Part shown: in pieces, positions 9,626-19,209 of the stretch
Numbering within the stretch: position 1 is the first letter of the stretch
Layout: the number at the start of each line of letters is the position of its first letter
Assembly (NCBI GenBank): GCA_036346395.1
Contig: CM070604.1
Location: forward strand, 31,213,662-31,277,661
Direction: 5' to 3'
Source of the DNA: Hsuehochloa calcarea
Lineage: Eukaryota > Streptophyta > Magnoliopsida > Poales > Poaceae
Length of the DNA: 64,000 nucleotides
Notes under the pieces: generated by a model
Told to the model about the DNA's origin: nothing
Seen by the model: the letters and a program-made list of their open reading frames with translations, nothing else
Database searches by the model: none
Made by a program: the position numbers and the translations under genes

Positions 9626-10464
9626 CGTTGGACCGAAAAGGCGACTAGAGGGGGGGGGGGGTGAATAGGAGCACACTCACTTTTTCCCAAATAATGAATT
9701 GAACACAATTTCACTCCATTAGCTATTAGGAAGCTATGAAGATCAATATACCAGTACAGCGGAAGACTAGTACTGAATCCAATTAAATCCCCTAAGCAAA
9801 ATAACAAAATCAACTAAGATTGCAAACTCTCAAAGCAAGGGCGGTCTGACCTCTGGACCCAACCGGTTGGACCGATTGCCGGGCGGTCTGACCGCTGTTG
9901 TACTGGCGGTTGGACCGCTCCAAAATCGGTCTGACCGGTGATGACGGGCGGTCTGACCGGCCGACTCTAGAACCGATCTGCAACAGTAAAATCAGCCCGA
10001 TGACGAAGTTGCAATTAGGTCAAACTTTTGATTCTCAACTCCAAACTTTACGAAACTTTGCACACACCTTCTCTATGCTATTGAGGACCTATTCCAATCG
10101 AATATTATGATAATTATTGGATAGATCCTGAACAATTGCCAATTGATTAACAGAAGGTCTAAAACCGGGCAAGAACGAAAACTTGATCCTAATGCTTGTT
10201 CGTGAGTGATTGATGATCAAGATGATTGTAGATAGATTCACACATATCACAGTAAGCTAATTCACGTGAAAGAATCAATCACAAACTCGCGGATCAAAGA
10301 AAGCCCTAAAATCACGAAATTGAAAGCAAGAACGAAAAGAGACTTATCTCAAGCAAACCTTGCATAGATTAAGAACGTGATCGTTGCTGGATTACACCCA
10401 CACCATCATGGATCAGTGGTCAATCCAAGATCACGAAATTCATCTCGAACCATGAAAAGCCCTA
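9626..10464 (-). repeat. SIRE-B 5' LTR, left part
   Basis: It matches 2317-3142 of the other LTR, including palindrome cluster 1 (9841-9962). The terminal base at 9626 is C where the other LTR has T, so the canonical CA end is mutated to CG on the minus strand. It ends at CCCTA, the CHR-A target. No gene. Confidence 0.95.
10460..10464. repeat. Target site duplication of the CHR-A array (left copy, CCCTA)
   Basis: CCCTA directly precedes TGTAACATCC, and CCCTA at 39527-39531 follows GATCCGACA. The uninterrupted LTR of SIRE-B has a single CCCTA here. Confidence 0.95.
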
Positions 10465-13400
10465 TGTAACATCCCAAATTTTCAGAGCTTTCGAAATCCT
10501 TTAATTTAGTTAGTAGGAAGAAAATTCACCATCTGGATTTATTTGAATTTAATTTAAAAGCTTAATATTGGACTTTGGGTAACAAACAATATAATATGAA
10601 TAATTCCAACATGGACAATAGTCAAAACTATTTTTATTGGATTCTATGAGCTTGGTTGTATTTTCTAGAATTTTCTGGAATTTTTCTAAGCTCATTTGCT
10701 ATTTTCCATTGCTTATTTGGATTTCTGGTATTTTCTTAAAAAGAAAAGCTATTTTAAATCTCCAAATAGTAGTTGGGCCGAAATCCTTCGGCCCAGTCCT
10801 GTTCATCTCAGCCCGATCCTTCGTGGCCGTCCGATCTGCATTGGACGCTTGGATCTCCGCACGCGCGCGTCTCTCTCTCTCTCCACGCGCTCCGTTAAAC
10901 CTCAGCCGTTGGATCGCGAGCGGACGATCAGATCTCCGTCTACGCGCGCGCCTCGCCTTCTCTCTGACGTGTGGGCCCGCCGAGGTCATCGTCCCCGAAC
11001 CGTTCTTCTTCGTCTCCGCGTGAACGCCGCGTCCGCCATTTTTGCGTCGCCGAGCTCCGTCCGACAAGTTCGCAAACGGCCCGATTCTTCGCCGCGGACG
11101 GCGCCTTCTAAAGCCCTCTCGTCCCGGACTCTTTCAAACACTTTTGAGTTCAAATCCTTCTTTGCTATCCCGTTTTCTTCGCGCGTTCGTTTCGGACTCC
11201 GTTAAACCCCGCCGCCATCTCGCCACCCCAGTCCACCCCAGGGCCTACAAATAGGTCCCAGGGATCGCCAGCACCTCCGTTTACCAGATCCGCCAACCAC
11301 CTCACCCCAAGAGCCCTAGAGCCGCCGCGGTTTAGGATTTGGGTTTCGGTCACCGAAACCCTAAAAACTTCAATTGCGCCGCCGCCGGTGACGCCCTGCC
11401 TCCGTGGAGCCCGTCGCCAAGTCCGCCGTCCCCAGACCTACCTCCAGCTACCACCCACGCCGCTGGACCTCATCGAGATAGCCACCGACAAAACCCGAAC
11501 GCCTCGCGCTTCGAGCTCGCCGCCAAGCCACCTCCGTCGTCCTCTTGTGCCTAGACCAGTACCAAAAGGTTCGCATCAGAGTGAGCTTCCCGCTGGTGCC
11601 ACTCACTCTCGCCGGCGATCACCGCAGCGCCGTTGCCGGTCCGTCCAGAGCCGCCGCCGCCGCCGTTGTCGTCCGCTGACGTGGAGCCCGATCAGCCAGC
11701 CACCTCACCTCTCCGTGCGTGCGTGTCAGCTACGTGGGCGCCGCGTCAGCGCCACGCGCACGGGCGCGCCAGCTCAGCCCGACCAGATCCTCAGAGGCTC
11801 GGTGGACCTGGTCCACCGTGGGCCGTGTCCCTGACGTGTGGGCCCCACACGTCAGGATTTCTTTTTATTTATATTTTCCGGTTTTTCCAGGGCTGACGTC
11901 ATGCTGATGTCATGCTTGCGCATTAATCCGATTTTTCTTTTGAGAAATAATTCGGAATTCCAATAAATCCTATTTTTAGGGTTTTCTTTTGTTCCAAACT
12001 TTGGAACCTCATAACTTTTGCATCCTAACTCCAAATCCATCCATTCAAATTTCTAAATTTGTATAAAATCAAGATCTATTTATTGGAGATTTTTAATTAT
12101 TTTATGGGAGTTAATTGCTTCTGTTATTTATTTATTCTTGTTGTTTGCTTTGTTGCGAGTAGACTTGACGATATACGGAGGTTTGAGGAAGAAGGAGCTT
12201 TCCAAGACCAAGACCAAAGACTGAACCTATTCCAAGGCAAGCTATACCCTTGACCATCTTGATTCCCAGTTTGCTAAAAGTATTTTAATTTAAGTTACTG
12301 CATCTTAATTCAAGTATTTATTTAAATGTTTTGGGTGTAGTAGTTAATTCCATATTGTTATGCCTTCCTTGTATAATTGTTATGCCTTGATCCTTTGTCA
12401 CCCTAGTTGATATTTAGTTGGTAAATATTGTAGCACCAACGTGGGTTGGTTAGTGCGATTAGATTGCTTAGCCATGCCACGAATCACCATGTCATGTGAG
12501 ACTGCAGTTATTAAACCTGACTAAGTGAATATGCAATCTGTGTGGTAAAATCTGTGTGTACTGTGTGCTGTTATGGCATGTGTTGCACTTAATCAACTGG
12601 GTGGTAAAAGGATTTAGGCGAGGCATGTGGTGGATCTTGTGTGAAATGGTGGGTATGTGAGCTGTGTGCATGGGAGCTAATCTGTGTGGCATAGTTAGCA
12701 AATGGTAGTCTTGCCTTGGTCAATTAAGGACCTCACCATGTGTGCCATTGAACTGAGCCTATCTGTACAACCACATATACATTTTGAGACGGGCCTAGCA
12801 TAGTGCGATGCGGATCCGAAATGCTTTGTTATGGTTAGTGCTAGCTACACTAATTATATCTTGTGGGTAAAGTGTACAACTCTGCGAGTATAATAAAATC
12901 TATTCGAATAGCGCGTCATGATCATGGGCATGCTCGAATTTCACACTAGGGGTAGTTTTTCGTAAAAGCGTGTGGGGAGGAGCTGTGTGATATAAATCAT
13001 CGGCTATGTGAATAATCGGTTTAGCGTATGCGTCTTTGTGAAATCAATTATCAAATTATTGTTATCTAATTGTTTTACTGTTATCAATGTATATTTATTA
13101 TTCAATTGCAAACATTGCATTTATGCAAAAGAACCATCGAATGCCTTTCCCTTGTAAAAAGCCAGCATGTATATATATATTGCATCTATGTGGTGTGGCT
13201 TGCGAGTACGGTGTGTACTCACGCTTGTTTTGACGAATCAAGCGAGAGGAGGAGTCTTCACGACTTTCGAGGAGGAGTTTATCGAAGGTGCCTAATCGCG
13301 AGGTCTTGACCCGATCGGTTGCTGTGGTGAATCGATGGGGTGCCACCGCCGTTTATGTTTCATTGCTTTATTTCTCTGTTAGCCTGCGTGGCTTAAATAA

Positions 13401-13563
13401 ATGAAAACTTCGTACCGTAAGGTCAAACCTTTATTTATTTATCGTTTATGCTATTATTATTTGGTGTGGATCGATATCCACCTTTGTTAACTCTTGTGTG
13501 CACTAGCGTGATCTGGATGGTGCACGAAACACGAGGATTCGAATCGAATTTTGGGATCCGACA
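10465..13563 (+). repeat. CHR-A LTR A (3099 bp)
   Basis: TGTAACATCC to GATCCGACA. It has an AT-rich U3, a CTACAAATA TATA-like site near 11245, a GC-rich section at about 10780-11850 with spurious ORFs on both strands, then an AT-rich 3' half with an ATATATATAT run near 13172. The outer ~1.6 kb keeps CAG, CTG and CCG sites that the inner LTR copies have lost. No gene. Confidence 0.95.
11245..11253 (+). promoter_or_regulatory. TATA-like site in LTR A
   Basis: CTACAAATA, conserved in all four LTRs, about 90 bp before the conserved TTTAGGATTTGGGTTT segment. A weak match, but the best candidate. Confidence 0.35.
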
Positions 13564-13775
13564 GAGGTGGTATCGAGCCATCTTGATGTAGGTCTTGACC
13601 TTAGTTAGATTGGCGTTCTTAGTGAGTCCAAACTATTTTCTAAGGAAGAATTAACTTACAAGATTAATTGAACTCCTTAACTCATCTCATGTCTCTCTTG
13701 ACTCAACTATTCTTTGAAATTCTTTCTCTCCTCGTCATTTAAAGTTGTTTTCATCTCTTTGTCCATCTTGACGGA
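13564..13775 (+). other. INT1 leader with primer-binding site (13568-13579)
   Basis: TGGTATCGAGCC starts four bases after the LTR. It differs from the initiator-Met tRNA complement TGGTATCAGAGCC by the loss of one A in CAG. The same loss occurs in INT2 and INT3. The rest of the leader has no ORF. Confidence 0.8.
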
Positions 13776-14402
13776 TGCCTTACCGTCGGACTTTCGGAGA
13801 TAGCAACGGAGGACTTGCCTTGGAGTGGGCGCCATCTGCAGACACTTGGGGGCTTTGATCGCCCAATGTACCGTGGCGGTGAGTACATAGTCAGCAGACG
13901 AGATCATGGTTGGAGTCTGGCTCTTTGACGATCCACGCCAGGAGGAACACGAGCGGCCGACCTTTGGACATCTCGGCCGGAGGACCACCTTGCGAGGAAT
14001 TCAGAGTCATCACGCTTGGCCATACTCGAAGTCCGCCACATCTACGTTGAAGAGTGAAACACACCGTCTTCGCTACCATCCCGGGCGCCGGGGAGCTATC
14101 TGCGCTTTCCGTCTACCAATAGGGAAGGCAATGCCACGATAGTGTATCTTGCAGATTCCACGGTTGCTCGGGAGGAGTCGGCAATGGCCGACACCGGTGA
14201 GGTGCGCCTATCGAGCCTTGGAAGAAGCCGAGAAAGGATCGCCGTCTTAGAGCACGCTCTCTACGGTCGGCATGAGCTCGAGGATGATCAAGAGGAAAAT
14301 CGGAAGAGATCCGGAGGAGCGATGAGGTTTGCAGTTAGAGGACCAGCAGAGCTGCAGACAATGGAGGAGCCACCAGACCTACACCCGGCCGCGCTGCCTT
14401 AG
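13776..14402 (+). pseudogene. INT1 possible pre-gag ORF, broken
   Basis: An ATG at 13776 opens MPYRRTFGDS. Frames broken by small indels then cover a basic/charged segment and, at 14142-14402, a helical acidic stretch (LEHALYGRHELEDDQEENRK). The same start and same segments recur in INT2 and INT3. CHR-B has a pre-gag ORF at the same place ending in a comparable charged helix. I do not recognise a function. It may be an extra ORF upstream of gag, or simply a leader. Confidence 0.45.
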
Positions 14403-14823
14403 TTACACGGTTCGATGCATCGAGGACCGATTCGCGAGGATGCGGCTCACTTGAGTCTACCGTCGGGGCGTCGCCATGGCTTTGGAGGCTTTCTCGAGGA
14501 GTAGTTCATTGAGTTCGATTTAGTCGAGCTTAGCGGTTTCCTTTTAGTCGCCCTTTAGGCGGTAGTTTGTGTGCTTAGGTCCGCTTTATTTTTACGTGTG
14601 CAAGTATGAGTGCAAAGGCCACAGGCATTTGTTGCGACCATACTAATAAGCTATTAATAAAGGTTATTCCATTTGAGTTTCTTGAGTGTGTTTGTTGGGT
14701 TTAATCTACCTGTCTAGTTCTTAACTCATCTTGTGCTTGCTACCTTATCTAACCTATGAACTTCATCGGATGGTTCGGACTCGTCACCTTCTTTGCAAGT
14801 GGTTCCTACCCGACATCGGAGAA
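14403..14823 (+). other. INT1 spacer before gag
   Basis: No supported ORF. It includes the AAAGGCCACAGGC and TAATAAGCTATTAATAAAGG segments conserved in all three internal regions. Confidence 0.5.
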
Positions 14824-15900
14824 ATGGCGAGATCCAGCGGTAGCGATGCCACCCCAAGCACCCCTCTTGACTTGCGAACTTTGGAGCCTTCATGGCGGCC
14901 AAACGCAGATGATGTATACCATGATGAACGGATCAGAGCCATGAACAACAACAACAACAATCATCGTGGAGGAGCCCGGTAGCTCATGGTCATCAAGGAC
15001 CATCAAGTTGGTGAATTCATGAGGACCCGTCCACCAACTTTCTCTGGACATGTCTCGCCGTAGAAGCGGATGATTGGCTTCGCGTAAGTGAGAGGAAGTG
15101 CGATCACCCAATGCGGCGATCATGAGAAAGTGTTATATGCCACTCATCGGATGGAGGCATAGGCTGGCGAGTGGTGGGAGAACCTGCGCGACACATGAGG
15201 CACCGTAGAATATCACACGGGAGGAATTTTACGCGACTTTTACGCGATATCATGTACCTGAAGGCATTATGGATCTGAAGAAAGATGAGTTCCGTGCTCT
15301 CAAGCAAGGAGCTATGTCAGTGTCTGATTACCTGAACAAGTTTTCTCAGTTAGCTCGCTATCTTTGCGAGAGGATGTCGCTCTTGACAAGGCTCGTCGAG
15401 TCGTTTCTTGAAGGATTGAACTTCGGATCGCGAGTCAATCGATTGCCCACACCTTCCCGATTTCCGGAACTAGTTAACAAGGCGTTGATCATGGAGGACA
15501 AACGCAAGGAACTGGAGGAGCACCGCAAGCGTAAGATGAATCAGCAGGGAGGCCATCAGCCACAACAGCAGAGGGCAAGGATAGTGCCACAGCAGTTTAA
15601 TCGTTTCCAACCACGAGTTACGCCGGGACCCTGCACGCTTTGGCACCTCGTCCTTTTGCTCAGAATCCTCGCAACACTACACCACCAACCCCACGAGGAA
15701 CAACATCCGGCGAGGTGAACCAAGGGTGTGTTACGATTCCCGTCAACGAGTCGCCGCCAATCGGTGTCCTCGAAAGGAACCATCACTCCGATCCGCTTCA
15801 ACCTTGGAGCAACACACTAAGACCCGATGCGAGAACAACGGGGAGTTTCTCGGGGAACGATCAACGGGAGGAGCGCCTCAATCAGTTGTCAGAGGTCGTG
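14824..15900 (+). pseudogene. INT1 gag, frameshifted
   Basis: It starts near ATG 14824, with an Asn run (NNNNNN, about 14943-14960) from an AAC repeat. The best open piece (15269-15718) reads MDLKKDEFRALKQGAMSVSDYLNKFSQLARY, the typical Ty3/gypsy capsid segment, then a Gln-rich basic stretch. A retroviral-type zinc knuckle is recognisable near 15725-15775 (CYD...NRCPRKE) with one Cys and the His disturbed by small changes. The Gln codons here are intact CAG, whereas INT2 and INT3 read CGG at the same places. At least three frameshifts. Confidence 0.78.
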
Positions 15901-15959
15901 TTAACCACGTCACCTTGGAAGGAGCCGAGAAGCACGGGCGTCGTCTTGGGTAAGTTCTG

Positions 15960-16446
15960 GTAAATTCGATACTGCATCAGTTACATTTGATTACGGAGCT
16001 TCGCATCGTTCGTTTCTGGAAATTTTGCAACTAAGAACAAATTGGAAGTTATGCCTCTTAAGCGTACTCTGTTAGTCCAGTCGCCTGGAGCAGAGCTAAG
16101 TTCTAATGTGGGTCATTTAGGGGCTAAGTTACTCATAGCTGGAGTTGAGTTTCTAGCTAACCTAATTATTCTAGGCACCCAAACCATAGATGTCATCCTT
16201 GGCATGGATTGGTTAACCAAGCACAAAGCCGTGCTAGATTGTGGCCGAAGAGCCGTTACAATCGAGGATACCAAAGGAAACAAAGTGGAGTTTCTAGCTA
16301 CCTCAGTGCGTAATGGACATCTGCTTGTCAATAGCATGAGGATTGTCGCTTTGGAAGATGTGCCCGTTGTTGGGAGTATCGGATGTGTTTCGGAAGAGTT
16401 ACGGGAATGCCACCGGATCGTGACATCGAGTTCGTTATCGACTTAG
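15960..16446 (+). pseudogene. INT1 protease
   Basis: The retropepsin region begins with FD-Y-GASH at about 15986 (codons GAT TAC GGA, 15989-15997), where the family has D-S/T-G. The open frame 16042-16446 then contains LIIAGVEF-like and VILGMDWLTKHKAVLDC, the conserved second half of chromovirus protease. The frame changes before RT near 16385, where CCGG-type sites look one base short. The active-site change is shared by all three units. Confidence 0.8.
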
Positions 16447-17069
16447 TGCCAGGAACAACACCACTCTCGAAGAGACCTTATCGGATGCCAGCCGATGAGT
16501 TAGTAGAAATGAAGAAGCAAATAGAAGAACTTTTGGAGAAAGGTTTTGTGAGGCCTAGTTCGTCACCATGGGGAGCGCCAGTTTTGTTCGTCAAAAAGAA
16601 AGATGGAAGCATGAGAATGTGCATCGACTACCGGTCTCTCAATGAAGTCACCATTAAGAACAAGTATCCATTGCCCCGGATAGATGATCTGTTTGATCAG
16701 ATGAAAGGAGCCGGAGTGTTCTCGAAGATCGATCTGCGATCAGGTTACCACCAGTTGAAGATTTGCCCTAAGGATGTACCTAAGACCGCTTTCTCAACGC
16801 GGTACGGACATTATGAGTTCCTAGTCATGTCCTTTGGTCTGACTAATGCCCCTGCTTATTTCATGAACATGATGAATAAGGTATTCATGGAATATTTGGA
16901 TAAATTTGTAGTTGTATTCATCGATGATATCTTGGTTTACTCCAAGTCAGAAGAAGAACATGCTGAGCATTTGAGGTTAATCCTAGAAGCTCGAGAGAAC
17001 ATCGATTGTATGCTAAGTTTAGCAAGTGCGACTTACGGAAGAAGGAAGTGGATTTCCTTGGTCATGTGA
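16383..17069 (+). CDS. INT1 reverse transcriptase, longest intact pol piece of the array
   Basis: An open frame of 228 residues: PPDRDIEFVIDLVPGT linker, KRPYRMP (about 30-36), SPWGAPVLFVKKKDGSMRMCIDYRSLN (about 61-87), first catalytic Asp in KIDLRSGYHQLK (about 117), FGLTNAPAYFMN, and the FIDD box (about 179-182). All RT landmark residues are present. It ends by frameshift before the thumb and connection region. Compare 25121-25405 and 33852-34037, where the same gene is broken earlier. Confidence 0.88.
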   Translation: MCFGRVTGMPPDRDIEFVIDLVPGTTPLSKRPYRMPADELVEMKKQIEELLEKGFVRPSSSPWGAPVLFVKKKDGSMRMCIDYRSLNEVTIKNKYPLPRIDDLFDQMKGAGVFSKIDLRSGYHQLKICPKDVPKTAFSTRYGHYEFLVMSFGLTNAPAYFMNMMNKVFMEYLDKFVVVFIDDILVYSKSEEEHAEHLRLILEARENIDCMLSLASATYGRRKWISLVM

Positions 17070-17700
17070 TGGCAATTGCGGGAGTAGCAATTGACCGGTA
17101 AAGTGAAAGCGATATTACAGGGAGCGACCCAAGGCATCCACGCAGATTCGCGATTTCTTGGGATTGGCGAGGATATTATCGCCGTTTTATTGAAGGATTC
17201 TCGTCAATTGCTAAACCTCTTACGCAATTGTTGAAGAAAGAGAAAAGTTTACGGACTGACTGTGAAGAAAGTTTCCAAGAGTTGAAGAAGTGCGACTTGG
17301 CCCGATCTTGATTTTGCCGATATTCGCAAGGATTTTGATATCTATTGTGATGCATCGCGTCAAGGATTAGGATGTGTCTGATGCAAGAAGGAAGAGCTGT
17401 CGCGTATCGTCAAAGCGATTAAGGCCTCATGAAGAGAATTATCCTACTCATGATCTAGAATTAGCGGCGATAGTGCATGCTTTGAAGATTTAGCGTCATT
17501 ACCTCATCGGTGTCATTGCGAGATATACACAGATCATAAAAGCTTGAAATATATTTTCACTCGATCGGACTGAATATGAGGCAGAGAAGATGGTGGAGTT
17601 AATAAAGGATTATAATCTTGGAATTCATTACCATCTGGTAAAGCCAATGTTGTCGCCGATGCTTTGGCCGTAAGAGCCATTGCAATGCTTTGGAAGTGAA
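17070..17700 (+). pseudogene. INT1 RT connection and RNase H, frameshifted
   Basis: No long frame, but pieces in alternating frames match the gypsy RNase H: DFDIYCDASRQGLGC near 17331-17375, RPHE and THDLELAAIVHALK near 17424-17490, and YTDHKSLKYIFT near 17523-17560. Many single-base losses lie between the pieces. Confidence 0.75.
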
Positions 17701-17939
17701 AGAGCTTTGTTCGAACTTCAAGAGGAATTCAGTGAAGCTAGAAGTAGTATCGATGGATTTTGGCAAATTTAGAAGTGCAGTCTACTTTGGAGAAGCGATT
17801 CGCAAGGTAGAAAGACTCGAGAGATCTCCGACATCAAGAAGAAGATGATGAAGGAAGTTCAAGGACTTCACGGTGGATGATCGGGACATCTTGTGGATCA
17901 ATGAGCGTATCGTGTTCGGATATTGATGGTTTGAGGCGG

Positions 17940-18640
17940 CTAATTTTAAAGGAGGCCCATGACTCGAGGTATTCGATTCACCTGGTAGTACTAAGATGTA
18001 TCGGGATGTTAAGAATAAATTTTGGTGGCCAAACCTAAAGCGAGGCGTCGCGAGTTCGTTGCCTTGTCGACGTTTGTCGAAGGTAAAAGCGAGCATCGAG
18101 ACCAGCAGGTGCATTGCAACCTTTGAAGATTCGAAATGGAAGTGGGAAGAAATCGGAATGGATTTCATTACGGTTTACCCAAGACTCAATCGGGTTGCGA
18201 TTCGATTTGGGTAATAGTGGACCGTCTCACTAAAGTGGCCCATTTCTGCCGGTCAAAACCACATACTCGGAGATCGTCAGCGGTGTATATGTCAAAATTA
18301 TCGGTTTGCATGGTGTGCCCAAGAAGATAGTGTCGGATCGAGGATCTCGGTTCACCTCCGTTTTGGCATAGTCTGCGGGAAGCCCTTGGGACTCATCCGA
18401 ATTTGATCTTGCATATCATCCCAGACGGATGGAGCGGACCAGAAAGGGTCAATCGGATACTAGAAGATATGTTGAGAGCACGTGCTCTAGCAAATGCTAC
18501 CGTTGGGATAAGAGTTTACCTTATGCGAGTTCTCGTACAATAACGACTATCAAGCGATCCGCAAATGTCACCGTTTGCGGCTTTGTATGGTCGCTCTGCG
18601 AAACCCGTTGAGCTGGTCGAAACCGTGAGCGTCACGGTCT
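17940..18640 (+). pseudogene. INT1 integrase, frameshifted
   Basis: Pieces in order: MYRDVKNKFWWPNLKR near 17996 (zinc-binding region), WKWEEIGMDFIT near 18136-18170 (first catalytic Asp), SGCDSIWVIVDRLTKVAHFC near 18190-18250, SDRGSRF-like near 18333 (second Asp), and a DG...ERVNRILEDML segment near 18427-18475 (third position, disturbed in this copy). Frames change at least five times. Confidence 0.8.
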
Positions 18641-19188
18641 TTGGTCGGATATTATTCAAGAAGCGAGAAAAGCAAGTGTCCATGATCGAGAAAGATTAAA
18701 GATAGCTCGATCGAGGCGGAAGAGTTATCCGAGCAATCGTCGTCGCGATCTCGGTTTTAGTCGAAAGATTTTGTGTATCTTGATTCGCCCCTCGAGAGGT
18801 GTGAAAAGGTTCCACGCCAAAGGGAAACTTGCCCCTCGGTATGTTGGTCCGTTCAAGATTTTGGAACGCCGTGGAGAAGTGGCTTATCGATTGGGCGCCC
18901 CAATCGCTAGCGGAGTACATGATGTCTTCCACGTCTCACGGTGAAGAAGTGTCTTCGTGTACGGAAGAAAAAGCAGTTGGATTGATTGAACTAAAAGAAG
19001 ACCTCACCTACAAGGAGCGGCGGTCAAGATTACGGATGTCGCAGAGCGCCGCACTGAAGCAAGACCGTTCGTTTACTACAAAGTCGATGGAGTAACCACT
19101 CGGAAGGAGAAGCAGCGTGGGAGCGTGAAGAAGAGTTGAAAGCCGAGTTCCTAGCCTTTTCTCTAGCTAGCTTTGAATCTCGGGTCGA
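18640..19188 (+). pseudogene. INT1 integrase C-terminus and chromodomain-like segment
   Basis: The order is a basic GKR-type region, LGMLVRSRF-like (shifted GPF), VHDVFHVS near 18918-18940, then KITDVAER near 19027 and, after a frame change, a KV.GV.NHSEGE..WEREEELK-like tail near 19080-19135. The last part matches the C-terminal chromodomain of Tekay-type chromoviruses. Confidence 0.7.
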
Positions 19189-19209
19189 GATTCCATTAAG
19201 GGGAAGGTT
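19189..19209 (+). other. INT1 polypurine tract
   Basis: TTAAGGGGAAGG directly before LTR B. The same tract precedes LTR C and LTR D. Confidence 0.85.

Noticed and set aside
10696..11834. Overlapping ORFs of 120-170 residues on both strands
   Set aside because: They lie in the GC-rich leader of LTR A. The counterparts in LTRs B-D are disrupted and no protein motif is visible.
14943..14960. AAC repeat as an independent microsatellite locus
   Set aside because: It encodes the Asn run of Gag and recurs at the same place in all three units.
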